Of a stretch of 30,000 nt of DNA, positions 11,374 to 28,464 are shown one piece after another. Every line of letters starts with the position of its first letter. The stretch's first letter is position 1. A program made the position numbers and the translations under genes. This DNA comes from Halisarca cf. caerulea (Eukaryota; Porifera; Demospongiae; Chondrillida; Halisarcidae), in contig CAUJGJ010000487.1 in the NCBI GenBank assembly GCA_963170055.1, positions 1,727,701 to 1,757,700 on the forward strand, read 5' to 3'. Under the pieces are notes generated by a model that was given only the letters and a program-made list of their open reading frames with translations, searched no databases and was not told the origin of the DNA.

Positions 11374-14300
11374 GCACCTTGCTGTGGTGCTTTTTCGACA
11401 ACCAATGTTTTAAAATATTTGCCAAATCTGAGCAAGACAACACAGGAACAGCATCCTCCTCCATCTTCTCACCAACCACATCACACAGAGCAGAATACAG
11501 CTCCTATACAGTACATGGAAGGGTATGTGCAATATATAAACTACATAAATGTGGCAAAAAACACATACATAACATAGTATATACAAACGTACGTACGTAC
11601 GTACATCGAATACATAGTACACACGTATGTATTGCTGTACATGCATACATACGTATGTACCTTCAGCCCTTCAAACTGTTTCAGCCAATAGTTGAGTGTG
11701 GGAAGCACATGACTCCATGTCACATGACACCATGGTTTGTGTGGTGGTGTCATGGCAACCATCTGCGTGGGTGGTCTTGGGGCAGTGGGGTCACTGACTA
11801 CCTCACACACAGTCGAGATAAACTGGAAACACGGAAAAATACAAAGGTAAAGCAAAATGCAGAAACCAATAAAAATACTTCATTAGAACATGTGTCATGG
11901 TGCGGGGGCGAAGTTGGGTGGATCAAAGAGTACCGCAGGCTTACATTCACGATGTAGCCCAGGTCAAGGGTCTTGTCAATCTCCTGCCAGCCAAAACCCA
12001 TTCATGCCTCATTAATTAGTAGTTGTCAATTGTCACATTTGCAGTGTTTTGCTTCACCATGACATATAATAGTTGTATCCTGCCTTGGTGTGCTACAGCA
12101 GCATAAAGTGCCAATTAATTGACCTCGGGAGCACTATATGGGCTGCTGTAGCACACCAAGGCAGGATACAACTATTACATACAATACCTTGTACTTGAAT
12201 GCAGGTGAAAGGAAATACAGACATACATACGTAGAGCACACTGTGCTATAAGCATTCACTGCACACTGAACTCAAGTACCTGATGTCTATAACTACACAC
12301 GTACGTATGTACGTACACAATTATAGCACTCACAGGGGAAATTTATCTGGAAGCCCATCATTGGATGTTGGATGCATGCACTCACACAAATATATGTACG
12401 TACATATACGAATGTACGTACATATACGAATGTACGTATATGTTTGTGATGCTTAACTTTACAGTACATACGTATATGCGTAGAAGCAACTCAACAAATA
12501 ATCTGCCCACCTTCTCCATTCTACAACATGCATCTTTCTTTTGCCGGTAGGAGGAGAATACTTCTAAAACTCCTTCAACGTTAGAGACTTCTCCACCGGA
12601 GAATACTGACTGAACACAGTAGAGTATAAAGATGAGTATGTACATACATGCTAGGCATGTAACTATGCCTGTACCATCCACATAAACACACACTGGTACA
12701 TGAATACAAATGTAAAACTAGTATAAACGTACATACATACAGATGTAGATATACGTATACAGTGGAGCCCCTCTAATCCAGCCCCCTGAATTGGGGACAC
12801 CCCTCTAATGTGGACACATACCACTGGAACCAAATATTCCACTACAATAAGCCACAGTACATCTCCAACCCCTGAAATGAGGACAGCTCAATAATCAGGA
12901 CAGTGCTTTCAGGTCCCAAGGTGTCCGGATTAGAGGGGTTCCACTGTAAATACTGTTACATGGCATTATAGACATAAATGATGTAGCGTTTGCATTACCC
13001 ATGGTGCATGCATGTAGGCTGTAAAGACCACACCTCAAGGTCCTTGGTCAGCTGAGCACACTTCACTTGCTGAATGGTCAACGTGTGCCTAAAGAACAGC
13101 ATCAAAGACAAAATTTAATGGTATTGCATGAATCAAACAAGAATGAGTATTCACAAGGTAAAGTGCAAGTTATTGCATTCAATTGGATGTACATAAGTAT
13201 GACATAAAACCATGAAGAGGACACTTGTCTGTCACTTCATACAACTGATTGATTCCCATGACCTTGGGACATTTAAAGTTGACAGTAAGTATGTGATCTT
13301 TCATCTGTGCATTTAAACAGATGAAAAATATATATTTACTGCCCAAGCAGCTCCTTGATGTATAACGCTATCAGACAATAACGATTACACACATACGTAC
13401 ATAATTTTCAGTGTGTTATCGGTCCTATATGTTACAAGTTTTTACAAACTCTTTCAAATTATTAAGATCAAGAGCAAAAAAAGCATCTAAAAGGTTTGAT
13501 TCTCTGCTGAAATATGTATAAAATGAGCATGTTCCTAAAGATCAGATTTGACATTCGGACTTGTGTAGGGTGCTTCAGAGGAAGGCAATATCACCTGTAC
13601 AGCTTCCCTGCAAAGTAGTCATCAGTTATGTACGTACTTGTTTGGCTTTATCTAGCACTGTGCTGCAAGTAGTGTATTTGCCTACATACTACGTACAATT
13701 TTGTCATTTCTGAAGACACATTGGTCAATACGTCTTCAGAAATGAAGGGGTGAATAAGCAATGAATCATGACTGCCACATGACTACTACTTGACTGGCCA
13801 AAGTACACCAGGCTTACCTGCTTTCCTCTAGTTCAGTTTCAACTTCTTTCATCCTTTTCTGACACTCTTTCCACTCCTTCCTCTCCGGTCTGTGGAAGGA
13901 AGTGTGTCATACGTACGTACAGTATATTACAGTGTATGCATAGAGATACGTACATATATACATACATACATACGTACGTACATATCACAATGCCAGAAAT
14001 CACGCATACATACATACGTACACAGGTGTACGTATGTACATCTTATATGCATATTCTATTCCAAGTACAGCATGTGCTGTAGGACCTCGCAATCCAACCT
14101 ATGTACCCACATGCACATGAACAATCCACATACGTACGTAGTTCTTAGCAGTATGTACGGTACATGTCATAAAAAAGTTCCCATGTTGTATCGTATTCGT
14201 AATCAAGTTCTATCGTATTACGATCGTAAATTTATAGTATCGCTGAGTTACAAGAATTGATCATAAGACATAATTCTCAACTTTTTTATGCTTCGCTGCC

Positions 14301-15506
14301 AGCAGCGCATAGGGCGAGTTTTCGAGGATGAATCCACCAGGAGTCTTTTTTTCACTGTGAATGCATGCGCGCAAACGCCATTGTGAAATTTGCTCAAAAT
14401 GGCCATTGCGTTAGCTCAAATGCGATCAAAATGCAAAGTTACAAAACTCCTCATGCATATGTCGCATACCAATACCTTTTTCTTCTTATGAAGCACTTCG
14501 CAATTTGGTAGATTCTGAACACAGGATGATCGTTATCTCTTCGTATCGTGATAGTAATTCCATCGTATTGTAGTCGTAAATACATTGTAATAAATTCGTA
14601 TTACAATCACTAAGTGGGAACTTTTTAATAACGTGTACCGTATGTACGTACCTGTTCTGTAGGTCCAGCTTTAGCTTAGCATTTGCATATTCCAGCTCAG
14701 CAATTCGGCCTCTCAGAGTCTCGGCCAAGGATGACTGAGAAGAAGAAATGAACACAAAATATACATTAATTAACTCTTAGCAAGTAGCAGAAGATTAGGC
14801 TGAGGCTGAAAAATCCAGTATATTTACACAGTGAAATCCCAGGTATCCACATGTAAGTACATAGGATAAGAACTGCTACAGTGGGCTCTGCTACATGGTA
14901 TAAGTACATATGTACTTACGTACCTAGGATAGGAATTGGTACAGTTGGCACTACCACAAAGTACATATGTAGGTGCCCAGGATAGGAACTGTCACAGTGG
15001 GCTCTACTACATGTATGTAGGTGCCACAGTGGGCTCTACTACATGTAGGTGCCACAATGGGTCTACTACATACGTATGCATGTAGGTACGTACGTAGGTG
15101 CCTAGGATAGGATTTGGTACAGTTGGCTCTCCTGAATAAAACAAGCTTCCTAACCAAATCTACGTTGATCTCCACAGAAAATATGGACTGGAGGGACAAC
15201 TCTGAATATGGTTACATTCCAACAAATTTGTGCTACCTGATTTTCCCCTAAATAAACAACATAATTATTATGATTTACAAACTATTTTAAATGGTAGTCT
15301 ATTGCATACACATGCAAAGAAAACTCAAAGAAGAATTCGGTTGATTTACAAACAGTAGACAGTAGAGGCAATTTAGCACTCCCTAAACATTATGCCCCCA
15401 ATATCACCCTGTATATGCAAACACATACGTACAATCAGGTGCTGCTCAAATGCAAACACATACAGGTGGTAGGTAGGATGGTAGATACGTAACAGGTACA
15501 TGGTAT

Positions 15507-15575
<69 letters not shown>

Positions 15576-16363
15576 ACCTCAAGCAAGACCAGGAACATGA
15601 CAGTGGGGTGTTTTCCCACCAGAAATGAAAACCGTGAAAATAAAGTCCCACGGAAGTTAGCACCTACGTATTATGGTATCTTATGCATATTCTATCTATG
15701 CACATACGTATGTACACACATATGTACATCTGTATGCCTGTGCATGCAAGTATCACGGATGCCCCTGTACAGAGCAGTACTTGTACATACGTACATGCAT
15801 ATAGACTAGTACATAACACATACCTTATCCTTTTTTGTTTCGCCAGACTGAGTGTCACCACCTAGGCCCGTCTTTTGCACTCGCAGCACATTCAGCTCAG
15901 CCTCCTGTTTCCGACACTTGTCCTCAAGAGAGACACACAGTGAAGATATTTGACCCAGTTTTTGATTCATTTCATCCAATTCTTTCTTCTTTCCCTCAAG
16001 CTCTTGTGAAATAGAGTCGGTGTGGTTAACCATAGTGCTCTTCGACTGAGATTGAGCTAGAACATTCTGCATGACCGCCTCCTTTCGTTCAAGGTCATCC
16101 AGCATACCAAGGATAGTGGAACGGAGTGAAACAGATGACAAGTTGTCCAATATACTTGTTCCTAGGGACAAAAGAACAAGACACAAATATAGACCATTTA
16201 TCACCATCGAAAATTACAGAGTGGCATTACTTTCTTTCAGCATGAACCCAACATCTGCAGTTGTTACGTCGATAGTTGGATATCCATATTTCTTTAGCCG
16301 GTGGTTGACAACGGACCACGGGTCAAGAGTCTCACTCAACTGTCTAGCTGGAGCCTGGTTCAT
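9337..16363 (-). CDS. CEP70: Centrosomal protein of 70 kDa (CEP70)
   Basis: Centrosome protein. In vertebrates CEP70 binds gamma-tubulin and supports microtubule organisation and cilia. Twelve exons in transcript order: 16231-16363, 15824-16161, 14652-14734, 13818-13889, 13034-13088, 12511-12609, 11945-11983, 11661-11822, 11378-11503, 10885-11044, 10347-10458, 9337-9472. All phases agree, giving 504 residues (human 597). The N-terminus has WSVVNHRLKKYGYPTI, like the family's short N-terminal motif. Exons 2-5 are coiled coil. Exon 8 matches the human SINSIIHNPRAP region (STVCEVVSDPTAP). Exon 10 (IQQLFSIRDKSGVYPKMNEVY) matches human [21 protein letters not shown]. The last exon (EEFLPAFQ) matches EEFFPAFQ. 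The C-terminal half is the part with the TPR-like region in human CEP70. Small exons may be missed in the middle, since the protein is shorter than the human one. It is divergent from AARSD1, and its 3' end faces the collagen array. Confidence 0.88.
9656..9920. mobile_element. TIR element, family 1, with internal minisatellite
   Basis: Starts CAGTGGAACCCACTTAACAC and ends GTTTCCACTG, flanked by TA on both sides. A shorter relative is at 24755-24928. The copy here is lengthened by a 29-bp tandem array. It lies in CEP70 intron 11. Confidence 0.78.
9711..9834. repeat. 29-bp minisatellite, about 4.3 copies
   Basis: The unit begins CCAGTATTGCAGGGTTAGGG and continues GTCATGTTA. Copies start at 9711, 9740, 9769 and 9798, followed by a partial copy. 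The copies are identical, so expansion is recent. Confidence 0.95.
10192..10287. repeat. Two poly-C tracts
   Basis: Homopolymer C runs of about 15 (10192-10206) and 17 (10271-10287) within CEP70 intron 11. On the transcribed strand these are poly-G. Confidence 0.9.
11287..11372. repeat. CA microsatellite next to CEP70 exon 9 donor
   Basis: A CA run of about 85 bases; in CEP70 RNA it is a UG repeat. It begins only a few bases downstream of the exon 9 5' splice site (AAG|GTGCTTGTGTG). Confidence 0.95.
12067..12177. repeat. Perfect 36-bp inverted repeat
   Basis: Arms 12067-12102 and 12142-12177 are exact reverse complements (starting TAATAGTTGTATCCTGCC), separated by 39 bases. It lies in CEP70 intron 6. 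It could be a foldback or MITE insertion, and an RNA hairpin if transcribed. Confidence 0.9.
12760..12946. mobile_element. TIR element, family 3 (CCCCTCTAATCC)
   Basis: Starts CAGTGGAGCCCCTCTAATCC and ends GGATTAGAGGGGTTCCACTG, flanked by TA on both sides, 187 bp. A relative is at 28465-28664, sharing the interior words CCCCTGAAATGAGGACA and CTCAATAATCAGGA. It lies in CEP70 intron 5. Confidence 0.8.
13704..13745. repeat. Short hairpin in CEP70 intron 4
   Basis: TCATTTCTGAAGAC (13704-13717) and its exact reverse complement (13732-13745) with a 14-base loop. Function unknown. Confidence 0.7.
14171..14626. mobile_element. MITE-like element with AAAAAGTTCCCA ends
   Basis: About 456 bp. The left end AAAAAAGTTCCCATG and right end GTGGGAACTTTTT are inverted. 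Just inside both ends are repeated TCGTATTACG/CGTAATACG-type words. No coding frame is seen. It lies in CEP70 intron 3, with its right end about 25 bases from the exon 3 donor. This family is distinct from the CAGTG-ended elements. Confidence 0.65.
15509..15570. repeat. CA microsatellite
   Basis: A CA run of about 62 bases in CEP70 intron 2 (UG in the CEP70 transcript). Confidence 0.95.
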
Positions 16364-16473
16364 GTTTCCCCGCCAGGAGCCAGAGATATCCGGGAATATA
16401 CGGACAGAAATAGCGTGTGCAGCATTTCGGGAATTCCCCTCATCGACTCGGCCGTACCATACTAAAAGGAGTA
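16364..16473. promoter_or_regulatory. Bidirectional CEP70/AARSD1 promoter
   Basis: Only 110 bases separate the two divergent start codons, so both 5' leaders and the core promoter must share this stretch or overlap the first exons. I see no TATA box. A perfect palindrome GGGAATTCCC at 16429-16438 fits the NF-kB consensus GGGRNNYYCC. Whether it is bound is unknown. Confidence 0.7.
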
Positions 16474-22404
<5,931 letters not shown>

Positions 22405-23533
22405 AGAATTAATCTAAATTTATTGTCTAGCATAAAATGTCCAATTTGATTGACTCCACATTAGTATAACTAGTTAAAAGTTTAGAAGTGTGTGTTCTAC
22501 GTATTATATTTATTGTAACAGTACATACAAATTTAATATGATATTTAATATTGCACAATATATTTGTATTATTTTAAAGTCTCAACATATGTACTGTATA
22601 TAGTTCGGTGACGAGAAGCACTGGAAATATTTTGATGTGTACTTTTTCATTCCATCCGAAACGTTACACATTCAGAATTTCAGATTGAACTGTGGCAAGT
22701 GCATGGAAGTTACTTACCACCTTTTATATCTACATACGAATGTGTGTATTATACAAATCGCAAATTCCTCATGCAAAAAGTAGGTAATGTATGTAAGTAT
22801 GATATTGTACACATGTATATATATATGTATGTATGTGTATGTGTGTGTATGTATTATGTTTGCAAGTATGACTTTCTTCATTGTTGCAAGTTCACTATGT
22901 TGCTAAAACTAATGTTGCCAGTTTTAACTCTACATAACACTAAACAGTATGTACATACAGTCACACCTGGTTTATCTGAAAACCTCATTTATCTGACACT
23001 CTGCTGTGAATCACCACCACCACTTTGTGTACTATTTACCCTGATTTATCGGACACCTGGTTTATCCGACACATTCTATGAGGAACAAACGTGGTCGGAT
23101 AAACCAGGGCCCACTGTATATTGGAACCAAAAGGTGTTGTTGGGAAAATTGAGATTTGACTGTACGTCCTTTGAATAGACCTGTTCTATGTATGTGTGTA
23201 CGTATGAGTATAGGTACGTACATGTATGTTGGCTGTCATGAATTTAGTTTCTACAAAGACTGTATAAGACTTGATGTTCTTTGACTCAGTAGAGCCGGTT
23301 TGAGTATTGTTTGTAGTACAGGCATACATGGTTGTCAAATTATGTCTCACATATCACTCACAATTTAACAGAATAATACAATATTTGCTCCCTTATAAGC
23401 ATTCATACCAGGTACATCGTATATGGCTGTACATTGTGCAGATTTGTGATGCTAATTGTATGTGTGTATTTAATGTTACAGTAACAATCTATTTTTGTTC
23501 CTAATGTATCCAAAGTGAGTGGTGACTCTGTGT
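22405..23533. other. AARSD1/collagen E convergent intergenic region
   Basis: Both flanking genes end into this region. Apart from one TIR element (22958-23116) I see no gene. A possible poly(A) signal for collagen E (ATTAAA, minus strand) is at about 23469-23474, some 60 bases past its stop codon. Confidence 0.5.
22958..23116. mobile_element. TIR element, family 5 (GGTTTATC)
   Basis: Starts CAGTCACACCTGGTTTATCT and ends GGATAAACCAGGGCCCACTG, with TA on both flanks, 159 bp. Contains further TTATC-GGACACC words. Related to 28293-28462. Confidence 0.78.
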
Positions 23534-25278
23534 TCACTTAGTGCAGACAGCACAAGTGAGCTCCTTCTGAGGATCGTAGGGTGGGCATGGAAGCCCGTTG
23601 CATGTAGCCTCGACATGATAGAACAGTGCACCGTCTGTACCAGCCCTACTCCCTGTTATTGTGTCCGGTTTAGCATCCATACATTCATACGTCTTCTTGG
23701 TGTGTCCCCGATACTCTGTCATGAGAAATCCTTTGTACTCGAGTGTCCAGGTTGTTGGGCAGACATTTTTTGCTGGTAACATTAAATGTTTGGATCTAGA
23801 AGTACAGCAAACAGCACAGGGGACGTTGTAGTCATGTACACTAGGCCCTATTGCCGATTGTCCAGTTTCAAACTCAGCTCCATAGAGTGGACTCAGGTTT
23901 TGTACTCCTGCTTCAAATCCAGCATAGATGGGATCTTTTGGCAGACAAAGGTAGTTTGAGCCACCTCCAGTGTGTTCATACCAACTTCCTGCAGCAATCC
24001 CTTCATAGACTAGTTCTGTTCCTGGTATACTTGGGCAGGTCTTTTTCCCCCATCTGATGTATACAGACCCCCCTGAACCTGTTCCTCGTTCTCCTTTTGC
24101 TCCTGATGCTCCAGGCTGCCCTGGTGGCCCTTCAGGTCCAGGGGGTCCTTTTGGCCCTACTTCACCTGTTGCCCCCTTCATTCCTGTAGCACCTGCTGAT
24201 CCGGGATCTCCAGATGCCCCTATTTCTCCTGGTGGTCCTGCTTGTCCTGACATTCCTTTCTCCCCCTTGGCTCCATCTGGTCCTGTTGGCCCAGGTGGAC
24301 CTCCCGCATCACCTTTCACTCCTGGAGCACCAATTTCCCCCTTTTGGCCTTTCTCTCCTCGCCTTCCATCATTTCCAGGAGCCCCTGGAGGGCCACCAGC
24401 ATCACCCTTTGTACCAGGGATGCCCATGTCTCCTTTTTCACCTTTAGTACCATTATATCCATCCGTACCAGCAACTCCAGGTGGACCTCCAGCATCGCCT
24501 TTTGTTCCCGGAGAGCCTGTGTCTCCTTTCTGACCCTTTTGACCATCACAACCATCTTTTCCCGGAGCACCTGGAGCACCAGGTACACCTGGCTGCCCAT
24601 CCCTGCCATCTCTACCGTCTCTACCAGAAGTAGCTAGAAAAAAAAGGTGTAAAAGTGGTAGTTACTGAATTTAAAATGAGCATTCGATGCTGTTCCCATA
24701 TGTCTGGTTACGCAAGGGCACATGTATCAAACTGACCAAGTAGCTTCGTATATACAGTGGAACCCACTTAACACGAAACTTAAGGGACTGATGAAAAGTG
24801 TTCATGTTATCAGAATTTCATGTTATCAGAACAAGTAGGAATACTAAATGCATCACAGGGGTCATTTTCTACTTTCATGTTAACCAAAATTTCGTGTTAA
24901 GCGAGTTTGTGTTAAGTGGGTTCCACTGTATGGTGATTGAGTACAACACAAATACTTGGACCATATTTGAGAAAAAAAATGAAGCATGTATACACTTTGA
25001 AATTGTGTCTTGCCTGGTACTTTCAAGTGGTTTGAATTGCAAATAATGTATGCAAGCTGTTATTAGAGCTGTAATTGATAAATTTGAATTAATTTGAGCT
25101 AAATTCAATTAATGATTTACATACTATAGACACAATACAAATTACCTGATGCTATGAAAGGTATCTAACATATTACATCTTATATTGTACGTGCCATAGA
25201 CATTAACTCACTTTGAGCTAAATTGCTGGTTATAAAGCAGGCCAAAAATATGGCAACAATGATAGCCGTAGTCCTCAT
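23534..25278 (-). CDS. Short-chain collagen (C4-like), copy E, long helix
   Basis: Secreted collagen of 388 residues on the minus strand. Exon 1 (25212-25278) gives signal peptide MRTTAIIVAIFLACF, donor CAAA|GTGAGT, phase 1. Exon 2 (23534-24633) encodes the rest. The helix (residues 26-208) has about 60 Gly-X-Y triplets in blocks of 15, 10, 10 and 25. They are separated by single extra glycines, each in the context GDA-G-GPP, so the interruptions fall every 31 residues. A cysteine sits inside the helix (KDGCDG). The C-terminal domain starts VYIRWGKKTC and ends CAVCTK, with the family's eleven cysteines. It is the most diverged copy here. Its intron holds a TIR element. It is transcribed toward AARSD1. 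Confidence 0.93.
24755..24928. mobile_element. TIR element, family 1 (CCCACTTAACACGAAAC)
   Basis: Starts CAGTGGAACCCACTTAACAC and ends GTTAAGTGGGTTCCACTG, with TA on both flanks, 174 bp. Same family as 9656-9920 but without the 29-bp expansion. Lies in the intron of collagen E. Confidence 0.85.
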
Positions 25279-25396
25279 TGTTCGTGTACTCCTGCAGTTG
25301 CGTGCGTGGTTGATGTCCTCCTGTTGATACTCTGTAGATCGGTTGCCAATTTGATTGCAGAGAGGAGATGCACGTTTTGGATGCAGATTTCTTGGG

Positions 25397-25404
25397 TTTA
25401 TATA
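25397..25404 (-). promoter_or_regulatory. TATA box candidate, collagen E
   Basis: TATATAAA on the minus strand, about 119 bases before the ATG at 25278. Confidence 0.55.
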
Positions 25405-26832
25405 CTTGTAGGTTATTCCCGATATGCGGCTTCAGCCAAATTTGGTCATTTTGTCTGGCTTAAACTGGTCTGAACTGCTTTTGTCTTGAAATATTTGATC
25501 AACTTTGGTGGTCCAGTAGATATGCACTTCTTTGCAGCATGAAATTTGTACTGCTGTACCTCATATGAATGTCAGTGTACACTGGAGTGCCAGCACTTGG
25601 ATGTCTTTGATTTTGTAGGCTTCTGTGTACTATAGACTGCCAGATAACCTCTGAGATGCTGGACATTCCCTTTCTCTTACTTTTCTGCTTTGTAATCTTG
25701 TTTGTGACCCTCCGTGCAGTAATCTATTGATCCTGACCCTTTCTTCTCAGGTTATCTCTTGTAAGTGCTGTCCAGCTGTGGGATATGATACAGACACATC
25801 CAAAGGCGATGTATGTTAGCTCAGCCTAATGGCTCTAACCTTTAGGAAGCTAGAATCCATACTACGTCTGTTTCTTTACTCCCTTTTTCCTTTGTCATGG
25901 TCTGACTTGCAGACCTTTCGCATCACTATGTGTCCCCTCTGTGGACTGTGCATCACCTCATACTATCTCGCCTTCATGTGTTGTCATCACCGTTGCTGTG
26001 AGGCTGCCTCTTCAAGTGTGAAATACTTGGGCAGCCTGTGAACTCCCTGTGGGTTTAAGTGCTTTTACTAGTAGGATAATATTCGAAAGGTGAGAGAGTG
26101 GAGTTTGCCAGAGGTAAGTTCAGTGGAGTATAGCAATTGAGAATGCGCATACAGTACAGTAGGTTGCATGTGTTCCATTAGCTCCCCTCATACTGCAGAC
26201 ATGGATGGCATGTACACTGTGTCATTGCCCATTCACGCAGTACATACATATACAGTGAAACCTCCGAAACAAGGACACTTTGCAACAGCTTCATTTGTTC
26301 TTTGTGAGGAGGTCGTTATCTTTGGGAGATTCAAATGTATTGTGAACTATGTATATTAGGAAGAATTATTTTGGAACCTCAAGTCATGTCCTTTATAGAG
26401 AGGTTAGCACAGTGTCCTTATTTGGTAGAGTCCACTATCAGAAGTCCCAGTGTATATGATACTACATGTGCATAGCCATTATAATATTATATAATAATTA
26501 TTTTGGCTGAGTTATACCATCAAATTTACTTGATAAATTTTAATCAACATTAATTCACATGATGAAACAAACAGTTCCATTCTTACACCAAGTGATGAAT
26601 TGTACTAAAATGACAATCTCCACAAGTGAATGATTTGTAATAGAAGAGTTTGTACTATAGTTTACTATGCTGGTTCAGAAAGCAGTAATCACTACTACCA
26701 CTGCTACCCAATAGAAGTAATACTAAACCATAAACTACTGCAGCACACACATAATTCCACGGGATTCGTGTCGTATACGCAGTATTCACATTAGACTAAT
26801 CGTTATGATCAAGGTGAATTGTGGATTAGCGT
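25405..26832. other. Gene-free region between collagens E and F
   Basis: I find no recognisable gene. An open frame on the plus strand near 25829-26041 has no supported domain. One TIR element lies at 26253-26438. The part next to copy F (26500-26830) is AT-rich and holds its 3' flank. Confidence 0.5.
26253..26438. mobile_element. TIR element, family 4 (AAGGACACTTTG)
   Basis: Starts CAGTGAAACCTCCGAAACAA then GGACACTTTG, preceded by TA. The right end is near GGTAGAGTCCACTAT. Interior shared with 6301-6475 (TTTGGGAGATTCAA, GTCCTTTATAGAGA). The right end is eroded. Confidence 0.6.
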
Positions 26833-27840
26833 TCACTTGGTGCAGACAGCACAAGTGAGCTCCTTCTCGGGTTCATAGGGCGGGCATGGAATTCCAGTAC
26901 AGACAGCTTCAACAAGATAGAACAGTGCGCCGTCTGTGTTGGTAGTGTGGCTACCTGGAATCGATTCGGGGTCTTTGTCAATACACTCATAAGTTTTCTT
27001 TGAGTGGTTTATTCTGTCTGTCATCAGATATCCGGAGTACTCCAGTGTCCAGGTTGTTGGGCAGGTGTTTTTCCCTGGTAACATGAAGTGCTTGGATCTG
27101 GAAGTACAGCAAACAGCACAGGGGACATTGTGGTCATTTACATGTCCTAGTGGTGGCTCTCCAAATGTTTCATACTCAGCTCCATAGACTGTACTGTCAC
27201 TCTGCACTCCAGGTCGATAGTTTGAATACTCAGGGTCTTTTGGCAGACAAAGGTAATTCGAACCACCTCCAGAATGGGTGTACCAACTTCCAGCAGCAAT
27301 CCCTTCATAGACTAGTTCTGTTCCAGTTACATTAGGACAGACTGTCCTTCCCCACCTGATGTACACAGCTCCTCCAGTATCTCTTCCGGGTTCTCCTTTC
27401 TCTCCAGGAAGTCCGTCGTCTCCCTTGTCTCCTCTCTCTCCATTACGGCCATCTCTCCCAGTAGCTCCTGTAGCACCTGGTACACCTGGTAGACCATCTC
27501 TACCATCTCTTCCAGGTGGTCCTTATAGAAAGATAAAATGTATACATACATCAATACATATTAATTGTACATACTTTATTGCAATGATACATACAAAGCT
27601 ATTTATATATACGTATACCACTGACTACACGTAGCTCATGTAATGACAGTTCCGTGGTTCGGATCCACCCAGCTATACTCGATTCCTATGGTATCTTTGT
27701 GGAATAAAAAAGTACAACAACGGCACTCTTGCCATCTTACCTAGAGCTACACCACCAGTGGTACAGGAGTTGGAGGTACAAGTACTGCTGGCGCAGACAC
27801 TGAGCAGTGAAGCCAAGACAACAGCTGTAGCAGTCCTCAT
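26833..27840 (-). CDS. Short-chain collagen (C4-like), copy F, short helix
   Basis: Secreted collagen of 262 residues on the minus strand. Exon 1 (27741-27840): signal peptide MRTATAVVLASLLSVCA followed by a cysteine-bearing segment (STCTSNSC). Donor CTAG|GTAAGA, phase 1. Exon 2 (26833-27521, after CTATAAG) gives 16 uninterrupted Gly-X-Y triplets (residues 34-81) and the C-terminal domain from VYIRWG to CAVCTK with eleven cysteines. The helix lacks the GGPP segment, as in copy C. The region [12 protein letters not shown] through [13 protein letters not shown] is shared with copy C, while [14 protein letters not shown] is shared with copy B, so it is a mosaic. The frame is intact. The two extra N-terminal cysteines could add cross-links. 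Confidence 0.92.
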
Positions 27841-27930
27841 AGCTGGTGTATGGTTGCACTAGCTGATGTTCGATGAATACTCTGCAGCAACGTGCGGGGC
27901 TGTATGCTTTGTGTACCCGGTGTGCTGTGC

Positions 27931-27936
27931 TTTATA
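27931..27936 (-). promoter_or_regulatory. TATA box candidate, collagen F
   Basis: TATAAA on the minus strand, about 91 bases before the ATG at 27840, similar in placement to collagen E. Confidence 0.5.
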
Positions 27937-28245
27937 CTGGTGGATCAGCCACGTTTGTGTATGGACTTTGACTACATATGGTCATGTTGGATTATATTGA
28001 CTAGCCACAACCAGTTTTAACTGGAAAGCTTCGAAAGAGTGTACTGCCACACTTTGCTACTACTAATGTTGGGCACGTGTCAAATCAATAACCATGCATG
28101 TTTTTATGATAGTAGTGTCAATGATTAAGTGATCAATCTTAACATACGGCTTACAGTATCAAGGTGAGCAGATCGAGTCTAGCTGTGTGTGATAACACAA
28201 AGGGTACGTGTGTACCTATATGTCCCTGACTCTATAAAGCAGGCA

Positions 28246-28248
28246 ATT

Positions 28249-28286
<38 letters not shown>
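28246..28286. repeat. TA microsatellite
   Basis: A TA run of about 40 bases immediately before the TIR element at 28293. Confidence 0.95.
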
Positions 28287-28292
<6 letters not shown>

Positions 28293-28462
28293 CAGTCATG
28301 CCTGGGTTATCCGACTCAGTTTGTAGCCAAAATACTTGTCGGATAACACAGGTTGCTGGATAAGTGAGGCAGGTTTGTGTACATAGAGATAGTCAGTGTT
28401 GTTGAATTGATGGTCGGATAGTTAAATCAGGTTTCTGGATAACTCAAGTCCGGATAATCCTG
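28293..28462. mobile_element. TIR element, family 5 (GGTTATCCGAC)
   Basis: Starts CAGTCATGCCTGGGTTATCC, preceded by TA. The right end GTCCGGATAATCCTG is a partial inversion. Several internal TCGGATAA/CTGGATAA words. Abuts the next element. Confidence 0.65.
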
Positions 28463-28464
28463 TA

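Noticed and set aside
14951..15199. Possible extra CEP70 exon (SIFSVEINVDLVRK)
   Set aside because: Exons 2 and 3 already join in phase; no clear acceptor and donor pair gives an in-frame exon here.
25829..26041. Plus-strand open frame rich in Cys and Leu
   Set aside because: Short, no recognisable motif and no exon context; likely chance.
27625..27672. tRNA-like words (TAGCTCA and GGTTCGGATCC)
   Set aside because: The A-box and B-box-like words are only about 25 bases apart and no cloverleaf can be drawn; at most a SINE remnant.
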